A stretch of DNA of 64,000 nucleotides. Origin: Breviolum minutum Mf 1.05b.01. Taxonomy: Eukaryota > Sar > Dinophyceae > Suessiales > Symbiodiniaceae. Under the pieces are notes generated by a model. That model did no database searches and was not told the origin of the DNA. It saw only the letters and a list, made by a program, of their open reading frames with translations. The stretch is from the NCBI GenBank assembly GCA_000507305.1, contig DF241183.1:1-64000 (forward strand). The letters run 5' to 3'. Position numbers and translations under genes: made by a program. Positions within the stretch are counted from its first letter, which is position 1; each line of letters opens with the position of its first letter. Below, in pieces: positions 53,930 to 64,000 of this stretch.

Positions 53930-54120
53930 TACCAAAGAAACACCCAAGCGTAAAAAGTCAAAATTTGCATGGATACTCTCGACTTGTTGTATTGCTGGTG
54001 CAGGACAATATATAAATATCGACAAGCTGTCAGGATTAAATCTATCAAGGATTGGCACAAGGAAGGATTTTCTTCTGATAGACTCTTGTTCGATGCAAAC
54101 ATGTTTAAACATCCTTTGAC
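53930..54120 (-). CDS. Possible exon, two open frames
   Basis: Both KHVCIEQESIRRKSFLVPIL... and SNKSLSEENPSLCQSLIDLI... are open over about 60 codons. One is probably real, but splice signals do not decide which. Confidence 0.35.
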
Positions 54121-54439
54121 TCCAAAATGCATGCTCTTTTCACATCCCATGGGTCTGAAAGGCAAACATGGACACACCAGACAAAAGTCCAAGGTATATG
54201 CTGGGTGAAGTGTCTCCTGCTTCACGGAAAATCATGGAATCTGAAGGGGAAGCCCCCAAATCCGAGCTAGTATATTTGAATATAAAGCTAATCAAGATTC
54301 ACCTGAATCGATTTCAACATGTCTTTGCCACTGTGGTTGTACGGACTTACACGCACAAACACCCTGTTTTGCTTGAAAGAAAACGCCAGGAACCAATGAA
54401 GAGAATAAATACAATAGTTGACCAATGAAGAGAAGAAAC

Positions 54440-54602
54440 AAAAACCAGTTCCTTTTCGAATCAAAGCTTCAAAAATGGGAGCTGGCACCTCATCTAAATC
54501 AGGGAGCATAGGCTGCTGCTCATCGGTCTCAGGAATGGCCTGAAGAACCAATAGATGCATCTTGGGCAAAACCGGGTTGTAGGACCCACATTCAATCCGC
54601 AT
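54440..54602 (-). CDS. Exon, unidentified
   Basis: Reads MRIECGSYNPVLPKMHLLVL, QAIPETDEQQPMLPDLDEVP, then APIFEALIRKG. Acidic Pro-rich centre. Limits approximate. No family recognised. Confidence 0.5.
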
Positions 54603-55028
54603 GATGATGTTCTGAAAAAGTGAAAAGGCTTAAAATGTAGTAAACTGATGTAAACTGTAAGTTTGTATCCACCATGCTGACCCAGGTGTTTTGACATGCG
54701 CAAATAGTCAAAAAAACTAAAGCACCTCTGGGGCAAATAAAGGTATTGCAGATCAGCAAATCATTGAAGAAAAGAAATCATTGGGTGGTTTCTCACTGAG
54801 GATGCTAACTCAAAGTAGTTCCATAGATCTGGCCACTTTATCTTGTCGGATTTCTGATTTCATATAGTTCCTTCATCAATACCATGTGGATGGTGTCAAG
54901 TTTTTTTTCTATATGCAGAGGGTCCACCCAAGACATGAATCATAGCATCATATCCGTTGGTACAGTGCATATGTGAACTGGGCAAGCTATAAAAACTTGG
55001 GAGGATTCCGCAATCCTAAACTACCCCT

Positions 55029-55240
55029 TCACTTGATGAGGTTGGTGGTTACTTCCCGTTTAAAAATATCTCGTGAAGAGACACAAAAGGCGTGTAAAAA
55101 ACACCACTCCTGGCCAGAGAAGAGTTGACGTTCCCGCTCCTGGAGCCAGGCAGTATCGTGATGAACCAACAAGATACCAACCACTAAGTTGTAAGAATAT
55201 CTCTGGCAGAAACTGTTCATCTGTTCCATCTGAACAACTG
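55029..55240 (-). CDS. Probable C-terminal exon, frame ambiguous
   Basis: The favoured frame, phase 0 after CAG, reads MEQMNSFCQRYSYNLVVGIL, LVHHDTAWLQERERQLFSGQ, then FKREVTTNLIK and a stop. A second frame (FLPEIFLQLSGWYLVGSS) is also open but does not fit the phase of the exon above. Confidence 0.4.
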
Positions 55241-55293
55241 CTGAGGTATTCCTGATGCATCTCTGCTTTCACATTTCATAATGCTCCATTCAC

Positions 55294-55371
55294 CTGTATA
55301 ACGAGATCAAACCCCTGGAGCCATGTCGCCATGTCCAGCAATACAACAGTCCTTCTTGGTCCACTTCGCAC
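55294..55371 (-). CDS. Internal exon, 26 codons
   Basis: Flanked by TGGTAG|G and ATACAG|GTGAATGG, phase 0 at both ends. Reads VRSGPRRTVVLLDMATWLQG, then FDLVIQ. A hydrophobic strand followed by a helix. No family recognised. Confidence 0.55.
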
Positions 55372-55552
55372 CTACCAAATCTGACGGCACTTCCATGTCT
55401 GAAAGCTGGAAAGGCGTCTTAAATCAGAACAAACTGATGTATAGTTATTGCAATTTTGTATAAGGAAATCAAACAACTGCGGTAATTGAAAAAAGAAAGT
55501 TGCTTTTTGCAAAAGCCACTGAGAAAATCCAAAAAAACAAATCGCAACTTTC

Positions 55553-55735
55553 ATCTGAATACAGCGGAAGGGCACCTAAGACAGAGCTGTTGATGGCTTT
55601 TCGCTCGAAGGTTGGTAAGTTGGCTTTCTCCATGAAGTGCTGGACAGAGAGTGGCGCAACGATTTCCATACCCAATGATACTGGGGTTTTGCTCGCAACC
55701 AGGAAAATGGCAGTTGGAAACCTTCCGAGAAACGT
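55553..55735 (-). CDS. Exon, unidentified
   Basis: Reads TAIFLVASKTPVSLGMEIVA, PLSVQHFMEKANLPTFERKA, then INSSVLGALPLYSDES. Balanced composition and a strong coding look. Limits approximate. Likely upstream part of the gene with exons at 55,371 and 55,240. Confidence 0.5.
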
Positions 55736-56152
55736 ACAGTATGGAAATGTAGGGGGTGACTGAACTGAACTGAAATATTTGTGTCTATGTTCATTTTATG
55801 TCCTATCTTAATATGTCCCGATTTGCCACTTGCATTGCTAGCTATATAACAACGCGTAGCATGTGGTACTGTAATAATCTTAATATGTATTGTTACCTTC
55901 TTGAAAATATTTGGAAATGCCCCATTGCTAGTCAAACAATGAACTGTGTCCAAGCAAGCCAAGAATAATAAATTGCACGGTGTCAGTATCCTTCAACCCT
56001 TTCACGTTCTATGGGCAAAAAGCAGAGCTGATCCCATTCAGGATATCAAAGGTGGCTTGCCAAAACTACCTGCAGTCTGGTCTTTTCTCCTGTGGATCCA
56101 AAACATTCATAGAAAGTACAAAAGCAAATAACTGTCGCAAAATTTCACACAT

Positions 56153-56252
56153 GGGTGTTTCCGAAAATAGGGGTACCCCCAAATCATCAATTTTAATGGG
56201 GTTTTCCATTATAACCATCCATTTTGGGGTATCCCTATTTTTGGAAACACCG
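56153..56252. mobile_element. 100-bp element with 27-bp inverted ends and 4-bp duplication
   Basis: Left end GGTGTTTCCGAAAATAGGGG then TACCCC; the right end is its reverse complement with a few changes. ACAT flanks both sides (56,149-56,152 and 56,253-56,256) as a target-site duplication. It sits at the downstream edge of the exon at 56.26-56.36 kb. Confidence 0.85.
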
Positions 56253-56256
56253 ACAT

Positions 56257-56360
56257 CTCTTCCCAGACTGTTGGCGACCTCCAACAAATCCCGGTGCTGT
56301 GGGATTTTTTCATGGCGACGCAAACAGCAGGTGAGCTTCACCCTCAGAGTCACGCCAGTG
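56257..56360 (-). CDS. Exon abutting an inverted-repeat element
   Basis: Reads GVTLRVKLTCCLRRHEKIPQ, then HRDLLEVANSLGRD. Its probable donor lies where the 100-bp element at 56,153-56,252 begins, and coding sequence (EKRPDCR, GT donor) resumes beyond it near 56,070. See the element entry. Confidence 0.5.
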
Positions 56361-56510
56361 TTACCCAAAGAAAAGCCGTAGAGACCTATGACAATGAAAC
56401 GAAAAACCCTGGCAAATACACATAACTTATAACTAGGTATATATAACTTATTATGACATATATTATTTATGACTGTATATGCATTATACATCCGCATACG
56501 CTAGATTGAT

Positions 56511-56592
56511 TCACTGCAAGTAAGGATGTACTGTCAGAGCCTTCCTTGACCCATGGGTGTGCTCTGCAAGAAGACCCTCAAAGGCACTGAAA
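56511..56592 (-). CDS. Possible C-terminal exon
   Basis: After TTTCAG it reads AFEGLLAEHTHGSRKALTVH, then PYLQ and TGA. Alternatively CTTGCAG at its end marks the next intron's acceptor. Probably the continuation of the exon at 56.8-57.0 kb. Confidence 0.4.
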
Positions 56593-56819
56593 AAGATGTG
56601 GTATGAAAACAAACCCCGGAATCTGCCATAAGGTGTATCACTAACCCAAAAAGCTAGACAACATAGATTTGACAAGGGAGACCTCTGCACATGTTGTAAC
56701 TCATATTTTTGGTTTGCCAAAACACAGGGATTTGTTCAAAAAAAAGAACAGCAATAGATCCTGGAGGTTTCACCAAATTGGAGACATCCATCCTACTTAC
56801 TAACCAATTTATAAACATG

Positions 56820-57001
56820 CAATCAGATGTAATGATCCGGTTTTTCTCCCCTCCTTTTGGAACGATCACATATCCCCTTTGATCCCAGCATTTTAAGAGT
56901 CGATGATGTTCCTCGGCTCCCAAACCACAGGCTCTTGCCCTTGAGCCGTGCAGCCATATCCTGCAGGTCTTACCAACCGGGAAACGAAACAAAGCGCGCA
57001 T
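56820..57001 (-). CDS. Exon, unidentified
   Basis: Reads ALFRFPVGKTCRIWLHGSRA, RACGLGAEEHHRLLKCWDQR, then GYVIVPKGGEKNRIITS. It may include a start, since an ATG precedes RALFRF at 57,001. Mixed basic and Gly residues. No family recognised. Confidence 0.5.
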
Positions 57002-57299
57002 GTTTTACACAGATATGATGTTTTTCATCCTTTTTCTTTAAGGAAAACATCTTTGATATTAGTAAACAAATAGGTTTTAATTATCTAGAAATTGGATGAA
57101 ATTGGAACCTGAGGTGCATCTGAGCAGGAGGTTTGCCACATAAACCCCGGCTGCATGTGAGTTCGATTCATGTTGGCTCTTGTTCAACCAAGCTTTAACA
57201 AGGTGAGTCATCCAACTTCTGGTTTGCTCAGGATTTCATTGACCACCAACAAAACCAGCCAAGTTTATGCTTCACTAAGCCACTGGCACCCTGCTTGGG

Positions 57300-57560
57300 T
57301 GATCTATTCAGTACAGTAAATAATACTATGTACAGCAACACTCCTACGAACAATTGGGAGTACAATATTCCCAACCTTGGGAGGGGTGAGCTGTTCGTTT
57401 GTTGGAGAGAAAAGCCTTTTATCCTCCCTTCGCCATTCCACTGGAAGTTCAGCTCCTGAGAAACCCAATGAAGTTGCTCCACCACACCAGCAACCGAACC
57501 AGCACGAGACTGCCAAGCGCGAAGGCTGGTGATGAGTTTGACTCAGTGTGTTTGAGTCTC
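57300..57560 (-). CDS. Possible exon, frame ambiguous
   Basis: Three minus-strand frames are open here. The most protein-like reads VAGVVEQLHWVSQELNFQWN, then IKGFSLQQTNSSPL; another reads ELPVEWRREDKRLF. GC content is above that of the flanks. No family recognised. Between 57.6 and 58.4 kb nothing else is visible. Confidence 0.35.
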
Positions 57561-58629
57561 AGTGGATAGGTGTGGTCCGGTATATGATCACTTGAGATGC
57601 GTGCTTCCATTTTGCCCTTCAACAAAGACAGCCTTTTCAGCCTTTTCATCTTTTCAATATCGGGCCTGATCTTTTAGATAGGTTTGTGGGAAGATTACAC
57701 GTCTAATTTTCTTGTTCATGCACACTCCCGCCTTGATGATGGTGTAGTGGTCATACACCATAGCAACCTATAGCAGGTCAAAAATCAAACCATCTGGTGA
57801 CACAAAGATAGATTTCAGCCAAGACAAATCAGGTCTATAGTCTATGGAAATGTGATACTCGGGGCTGATGGTGTTGAACTGTGACTATGGTCGCTCATAG
57901 CTTGGAGACCTCTCAGTTCATTGTGATTCCACTCACACGGTGAAACTGTTGCCCTCTGACCGTTGGATCTGTTGTAAGTATCCTGTAGTAGGATGTTCAA
58001 ACACAAGTTCCTAATGGAGATATGGATCCTAGTTTCTAAGTCATCGGATGGTCATAGGATTGAAGCATCAACAAGTTGACCTGAGATGATCAACCAATTG
58101 GTGACATGTCCGTCCATTCATGGAGGTGGGGACGGGGATAGAACAACAAGCTTGCCGCACATGCATACGTATCCAAAATACAAAGGCAAAACGGAATGCA
58201 CACCTCTAGAAGTTCTTGAATACAACGAGTGTGAGGCTGGTCATGATATATCCTGTATCATGATATTTCAACCTTTGTATAAACATCATATCTACAACAA
58301 GTCTGCTAGCCTTGAAACTTGAAACGGACCCAGCTTGAACCAGTCCAAGACACCAGTAAGTTCAAAGTAATAACCACAATGGACACGAAGAAGGATCCAT
58401 ACCACACCTGCAACAATTTGCGTCTCAACACTGCTTCTTGCCGAAAATGAGGAAGCAGTTCAAATGTTCACAATCAGAAAAACCATCTCTTGAAAGAAGT
58501 ATTCCATTAAAGAATTTTGCATAAGATTCAACATGATACACATTGACTCACCAATCATCCAAATTTGCATCACCACAAAAACTCAAAAGTGCATCAACCC
58601 AATAGTTCAACCAACACTTGCTGTTACAC

Positions 58630-58749
58630 CTTGCAGCTCTGTATCCTAAGGTGACTGGGATTCCGGACCAAGGTTCCAATGGGAGCGTACCGATACATCT
58701 CTTCCAGGTTCACTTCACCCATCAAGGCACGAAGGCTGCTATTCACCGC
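58630..58749 (-). CDS. Internal exon, 40 codons, unidentified
   Basis: The exon lies between TTTCAG|G and AAG|GTGTAAC and reads AVNSSLRALMGEVNLEEMYR, then YAPIGTLVRNPSHLRIQSCK. Clean acceptor and donor, both phase 0. A probable downstream exon (ELLPHFRQEAVLRRKLLQ) ends with GTTGCAG|GTGTGG near 58,400. No domain recognised. Confidence 0.6.
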
Positions 58750-58929
58750 CTGAAAGATCTTGGAATTTTGTTTTGGAGATAATCGTATCTTCCTCGACTA
58801 CTTATACAAACAGGTCTACAAAAGTATGATGCAAGAAAAAAAATCATGAGATGATGGAGCAGCTTGGACCTGGTTTCCTGGAATGGCATCCAATTCATCG
58901 TTCTGAATCTATGGCTGACAACATGACGG

Positions 58930-58959
58930 TGTATATCTATCTACAGTATCTATCTACAG

Positions 58960-58990
<31 letters not shown>

Positions 58991-59070
58991 ATATCTATCT
59001 ATCCATCCAATCTACCTAATCTAATCTGATCTAATCCAATCCTAGCTATTTATCAATCTATCTACGAAAG
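58930..59070. repeat. Degenerate CTAT/CTAA repeat
   Basis: Interrupted CTAT units, then CTAATC-like units (to 59,045). Same motif as the large array 3.3 kb away. Confidence 0.85.
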
Positions 59071-59269
59071 GGAAAAAATATTCCAATGATTGGTCATACA
59101 AATACGAAAAAGCAAGAAAATCAAGTATAAAAAGCAAAACAAAGAAGTGAGCAAATAAATGATAGCATCAGCATCACTTCTCATCATACGATACAAGAAT
59201 TGGTCAAATCACCATCTGGGACACGTCCTCATTAGAAAATCAAGGAAATCACGTGGCTTCCCGTCTTCC

Positions 59270-59345
59270 CCTCAACCGTCAACCATGTCAACCGCACCTT
59301 GCCAGGAGTTGACCTGCAAAGATGGGGGGGGATCTCCATGACTAA
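59270..59345 (-). CDS. Possible short exon
   Basis: After TTTGCAG the minus strand reads STPGKVRLTWLTVEGKTGSH. The phase is unclear and a second frame (VNSWQGAVDMVDG) is also open, so this is only a candidate. Confidence 0.25.
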
Positions 59346-59849
59346 TCTCTGTAGAGATGTTTGAGGAGTTTCCCCCAAGTCTACCGGGGTCTACCAGGTT
59401 CCTATATCCCATGGTAGGGCAAGTTTCTGTTGACCAGAATAGAGTACAGCTAAGAACGTTGAAAAGAAAAATGTTGATCTTGGTGAATACATGTGAATAC
59501 TGGGACACAAAAAAGGTCTTTTCGTGTATGTCTCCTTTATGTATCCTTTTCACATGAGTGGCAAACCTACATAAAGAGTTCATCAAATCAACACAGTCAT
59601 ATTTCACCAACCAGGCTGACGTCACCTGACTTCACTATGATTCACCCATTATTTGGTCCCCATGATTGTCTATATGCGTTCGATGCAAGAATGTTTTTGG
59701 CATGTCCATGTTCACCCAACCCTTTTCGACCAGTCTCCATTCTTTGTAGTTGCTGGTTCAGAAATGTTCACAACTCAGAAATGTTGCTGCTGATTCAAAA
59801 ATCCCATCAATGCCATGCTTCATAAGGCTTTGATATGGCATTTCAATCG

Positions 59850-60757
59850 CATTCATCTCAATTCTGAACTGGTCAAGGACCTCATGGATGAAGACCAGCC
59901 TTTTGTCACTGGTTGTATTTCAAAAAGTGTTTCATATCATTAAAGGAAGATGTGAAGATGTTGGATGAAAAGAAGCTTCTAATGCTGCATGTATATATTA
60001 AAGAAAAGTTCTCCAATGAATTTTAGCTTGGATGATATTGGATATTTGTTGCCAACATTGGATGATATGATGATTTCATCCCTCTTCGAATTGTACATCT
60101 CACTCCCTTCCACTTCATTCCCTCAGGCCCCAGGCCATTCTTCCATGATCATTCCCCAAATCATAAATCCACCAATGGCCTCGGTCAGGTTGGTGGTTTC
60201 AACCGGTTTGAAAAATCTTGGTCAAATTGGATCATTTCCCCAAGTGGGGGTAAAGATAGAAAGTATTTGAAACCACCCCCTACTGAGACCAACTGCAAGC
60301 CAAAGGGTAAAAATCGAACACTCCCATTTTTAACCACCATCTATCTAATTGCAGTATGTAATTAATTGCAAAATACGTTTCAACAAATACCATCGCAAAC
60401 CCTCGACATCGCCTGCTTCTCTTGGAGAGTCTAATCCAGCACAATAACTCAGAATCCAGGATTCAGGCGAAACTAAGAAACAAGACAACGAAGAGCAAGC
60501 AAAAGTGCAAGAGGTCCTCCGTTTCCAGATATCAATGTGTAAAAAATCCATGGTGGAATTTGATGGAATTTGGCACATGGCAACTAGGGAATCCGGAAAG
60601 CAAAGCTGAAGTGTTCAAGCACTCAATGATGTGTCGGCCTCTAATTTGCCACTCAGTTGTTTTTGATTATTTCGTTCATGCATTCATCCAAATCAGAATT
60701 TGATTGCTGCAAGAAGTATCATATCAATTCATAAGCCAAGCAAACATCAAATGCAAC
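59850..60757. other. Mostly non-coding interval with an inverted-repeat element
   Basis: Between the gene ending at 60,758 and weak open frames near 59.3 kb I see no secure exon. A minus-strand stretch at 60,390-60,450 (ATG followed by SRVCDGI) is too short to call. It contains the TIR element at 60,191-60,276. Confidence 0.4.
60191..60276. mobile_element. Family F inverted-repeat element, full copy
   Basis: GGTGGTTTCAA at the left and TTGAAACCACC at the right, 11 bp perfect. The inner block GTCAAATTGGATCATTTCCC then CAAGT is shared with the partial copy at 50.04 kb. Confidence 0.75.
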
Positions 60758-60929
60758 TTAAAAACCATCTTTAATCAGTGCTCTGCAACTCAACAGGAGC
60801 TTCACTTCTGTGCAGAACTCCTCTGAAGCATGGGTAAAGGCTGACATAAGTTGAGCCAACTTCGGTTGCCCCGCAAAGATCTGGGCGGTTTGGAGGATGT
60901 CAAAGGGATGCGATGTCGACATCAATTGT
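60758..60929 (-). CDS. C-terminal exon of an unidentified gene
   Basis: Starts after GTCAG and reads QLMSTSHPFDILQTAQIFAG, then QPKLAQLMSAFTHASEEF, then LLLSCRALIKDGF and TAA. Helical, with no known domain. Exons near 61,105-61,200 and 61,675-61,992 probably belong to the same gene, since they lie just upstream on the same strand. Confidence 0.6.
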
Positions 60930-61104
60930 CTGACCCGAAAGAATCAAAACCTGTCATGGCATCTATATAATTACTCTGAAGATCATTAGTGAACCATCAT
61001 CTCTGGTACAATATGAGCAAGCTGGACACATGGATGACCTTTTAGTATGCTCAGTTCTAATAAATCTTTGCAATCAACCTTCAGTCCACAGGCTTCACAA
61101 GGTT

Positions 61105-61200
61105 CCAGCTACGCCGCCCCGCCCCGCCTTTGAGAATTGGGTCGCGATGACCAATGTGTACCAAAACCTCGATGATAAGGGGAGTGGTGAAGGATGTGAA
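61105..61200 (-). CDS. Internal exon, approximate limits
   Basis: An open frame reads TPLIIEVLVHIGHRDPILKG, then GAGRRSWNL. It is GC-richer than its flanks and lies between exons of the gene ending at 60,758. Splice sites not fixed. Confidence 0.4.
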
Positions 61201-61674
61201 GGCAGAGTGATACTACCAAGTTAGGTCTACCGGGTCTACCGGTCTATCAAACAATCACAACAACGTCCAGGTTCAAGTCAAACTTTTGTCATATTCTGCC
61301 CAACAGCTGTTCGCAAGGATACAGTGATGTGTATCATGCATAGTGCAAAGTCTGAGGTCGGAAACAAAGCAACGCGGAAATAATCGAAGAAAAAGGCTGC
61401 CTTGCAAAATGATTCAAGCTTGACATGCCAAGTCTATAGCTTCAAAAACAAATGAAAATCTGTCTTGTTTTTCATCCAGGAATCTTGCAGTCCTGCTACT
61501 TGTTGTGGAAGTCTGATTCTATTCTGAGCTGTTGCACGTGAAACATGTCATGAACTCGTTTGTTTGACCTATGTCACAGCATATGTTCAGTATATAATAC
61601 GTAAGGGAATCGTAAGGGATATATATATATAGAGATTAATTATAACATGTTCTATGAAGTACCTGTAACAACAC

Positions 61675-61992
61675 CTTGCAAGCGCAGAAGTAGACTAATC
61701 TTCAAAGACTGCAAAGCCAGCAACGCTGAGACCAAGGCTTCATCCACTCTGTCGAGAATCACAGTCCAGCTATTCTCATGAGTCGCCATCTCAGTTGCAG
61801 GGAGAATGGTCGAGTGGAGAAAATAAATTGACTTGAGCGTATTGTCATCACAAGCAGCAAAGGATGGCCATCGTGCAGTCTTCCCATGATTCACTTTGTT
61901 CACTCTGATCCTCTTCAAAACTTTAAGATAGATGGAAGGCGCTGCTTCCTCATGGACCTCCGGATCAAACGAGAAGCTACAAGTGCAACCTC
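61675..61992 (-). CDS. Long internal exon, unidentified
   Basis: Begins at an AG|G acceptor (ATCAG|GAGG) and ends AAG|GTGTTG, 318 nt. Reads GGCTCSFSFDPEVHEEAAPS, IYLKVLKRIRVNKVNHGK, then WTVILDRVDEALVSALLALQ. The beta-rich start followed by a helical end suggests a folded domain, but I cannot name it. Confidence 0.6.
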
Positions 61993-62266
61993 CTGATCTC
62001 TTGATCGTTACCAAAAAAGGCATGTGAATCATTTAAGTGACAAACCATGAAGCTATGATAATGGTTTCTCATTCTTGATGATACACATCTATATTCAAAC
62101 ATCTCCCATCAGCAACGAGTGTCTTTGAAAAATCCTCTTCATCCATTGACTTGGTCAAGGTTTGGGCAGTTTTTGTCTCGAATAAATCCCTGCTGGGGAA
62201 AACGAACATTGGCACCTACAACCGCTCCCCCCAGCAAGCAATTATTCAAAGAACAAAAAGAGATAT

Positions 62267-62897
<631 letters not shown>

Positions 62898-62924
62898 CAC
62901 TCTATGTTCCGCTAACTCACTGAC

Positions 62925-63079
62925 CTCCAAAAAGATATCCTCCAACCCCCCTACACTTATCCCCACCTCACTGGCAGTAGCGGAGGGAGAATATTCCGGC
63001 ATCTCTTGGACCAAAGTCGCCAAATCCCAAATGCTCTGGCGAGGGGCGGCAACGGCAACGAGGTTGTTGGGTGTGGAAG
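62925..63079 (-). CDS. Internal exon next to the microsatellite, unidentified
   Basis: The frame reads NNLVAVAAPRQSIWDLATLV, QEMPEYSPSATASEVGISVG and GLEDIFLE, ending GAG|GTCAGTGAG, a good donor. The donor lies about 30 bp from the CTAT repeat, so the repeat would be intronic. Start not certain. Confidence 0.5.
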
Positions 63080-63224
63080 CTCACGAAACACCGACTTTCC
63101 AAAAAAATCTGGGGGATGGCAGCATGAAGAAGTTTTGAAAAGCTTTGTTATACAAATCTGGATGTAGAAAATTGGTTGCTATAAGCCTCAGTGTTGTTGC
63201 TATATATTGATGTCTTTTGTGTTG

Positions 63225-63370
63225 GTATGAACTGGTACAATCTTTCCCTGAACTTCTCCAACTCTCCACCTGCTGGATGAGGATGAAGAAGCCTTGGGCA
63301 AGGCAACTTGGTGCAGGATGGGTGTCTGGTATTGTCTGGTAGCCTCACATTGTATGAATAAACCACTTTA
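63225..63370 (-). CDS. Possible internal exon, unidentified
   Basis: Open frame reading NTRHPSCTKLPCPRLLHPHP, then AGGELEKFRERLYQFIP. Pro- and Cys-rich, then charged. Limits approximate. It may belong with the membrane-type exon at 63.5-63.8 kb. Confidence 0.4.
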
Positions 63371-63495
63371 GAGGTTCTGTAGCCCAAAAACGGGGAAACC
63401 AGTTTGCTGCATCTGCTGCATCTGATATATTCTGATTTTCGTGTGTTTGATCGCTTTTTTGAAGACGTCTGATTTGCAGTATATTTTTGTATAGC

Positions 63496-63765
63496 TCAGC
63501 TTCTGAGTATCTGCAGGTCACAGTGTTTCAGTCCCTCTGCACTCTGATCACCAAGGAGGTACTCGTGTAAAGTGGATTCATTTGTTGAAAACTGAAAGCC
63601 GATCGTATTTGGACAATTCTTCCTATACACTTCAACGTAAAGACATACTCCTGAAAATAGCAGTACAAACGGCAGACTCGTCCCATACATGCTGAGACTT
63701 TGGCCAACAATAAAGATGCTAAAGACAATGACAATCTGGCAAATGCACGCAAGCAACAACGGCAT
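63496..63765 (-). CDS. Possible membrane-protein exon
   Basis: The frame encodes two hydrophobic stretches (LACICQIVIVFSIFIVGQSL and LPFVLLFSGVCLYVEVY) followed by a polar tail with STNESTLHEYLLGDQSAEG. A second minus-strand frame is also open over the same bases, so the frame is not certain. No family recognised. From here to the right edge I see nothing else firm. Confidence 0.4.
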   Translation of the reverse strand: MPLLLACICQIVIVFSIFIVGQSLSMYGTSLPFVLLFSGVCLYVEVYRKNCPNTIGFQFSTNESTLHEYLLGDQSAEGLKHCDLQILRS

Positions 63766-64000
63766 GCCAGCATGTTGCCGAGATAGAAAATAGAGTCAGG
63801 ATATATGTCACTCAGTGAACTCTGGCGATATCTGACATGATACACGTTCTGTCCGCTGCACTGGGACAGAATGAGGATATGCAGCCTATCTCAGTCAATT
63901 TGGCATCTCAGGAAAGTTGAAGGTGTTCTATGTGTTTTTTGTTGGTATGTGTTTTGTTTGCTTCCATTTGCATTGCTTCTTCATAAGGCTTCAAATCCCT

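Overview
The window reads as nuclear DNA of a dinoflagellate, most likely a Symbiodiniaceae-type alga. Five things point there. (1) Coding potential sits in many short exons (26-320 nt), and nearly every exon I can support lies on the minus strand across all 64 kb, as in the one-way gene arrays of dinoflagellates. (2) A cyclophilin gene can be assembled completely at 34,779-38,165. Its nine coding exons total 507 nt and keep one frame, its introns begin with GT, GC or GA, and every exon start follows AG and begins with G. GC/GA donors with AG|G acceptors are a known dinoflagellate trait. (3) The same splice rules join exons in other loci. (4) An ankyrin gene resembles a family I associate with dinoflagellates. 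(5) Introns carry many short terminal-inverted-repeat elements. No rRNA, tRNA, CRISPR, prokaryotic operon or viral gene was seen.

Layout, read in transcription order from right to left. 64-60.7 kb: a possible membrane-protein exon, a huge CTAT microsatellite (62.27-62.89 kb) and a multi-exon gene ending at 60,758. 58.8-51.2 kb: exons of several unidentified genes with C-terminal exons at 53,276, 52,039 and 51,243. 51-44.9 kb: a Cys-containing gene (two joined exons), short genes ending at 49,613 and 48,410, a Q-rich exon and a small one-TM C-terminus at 44,982. 43.2-38.4 kb: a gene ending at 42,955, a NYN-domain gene ending at 41,701, and an unidentified gene ending at 38,454. 38.2-34.8 kb: cyclophilin. 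33.4-29.4 kb: five C-terminal exons close together, at 33,249, 31,090, 30,527, 30,139 and 29,429. 28.4-23.2 kb: a membrane-type exon, a GC-rich exon with a His/Pro tract, and a two-exon SUZ-like piece with an inverted-repeat element in its intron. 22.7-21.1 kb: ankyrin gene with an odd homopolymer-rich intron. 20.3-18.8 kb: unidentified exons. 18.4-13.7 kb: Gly/Ser-rich protein exons ending in a Gly-Tyr tail. 12.8-11.3 kb: a four-exon gene joining a Gly/Ala tract to a Cys-rich segment. 11.2 kb to the left edge: many further unidentified exons, including one resembling a 3'-5' exonuclease and one with a degenerate EF-hand.

Most loci cannot be assembled end to end by eye. Entries marked as exons give the part I can support, and limits stated as approximate are not splice-site calls. 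A stop codon at an exon's end is taken as a gene end only where stated. The genes show no shared pathway, and the main coherent signals are the splice-site system and the inverted-repeat elements.
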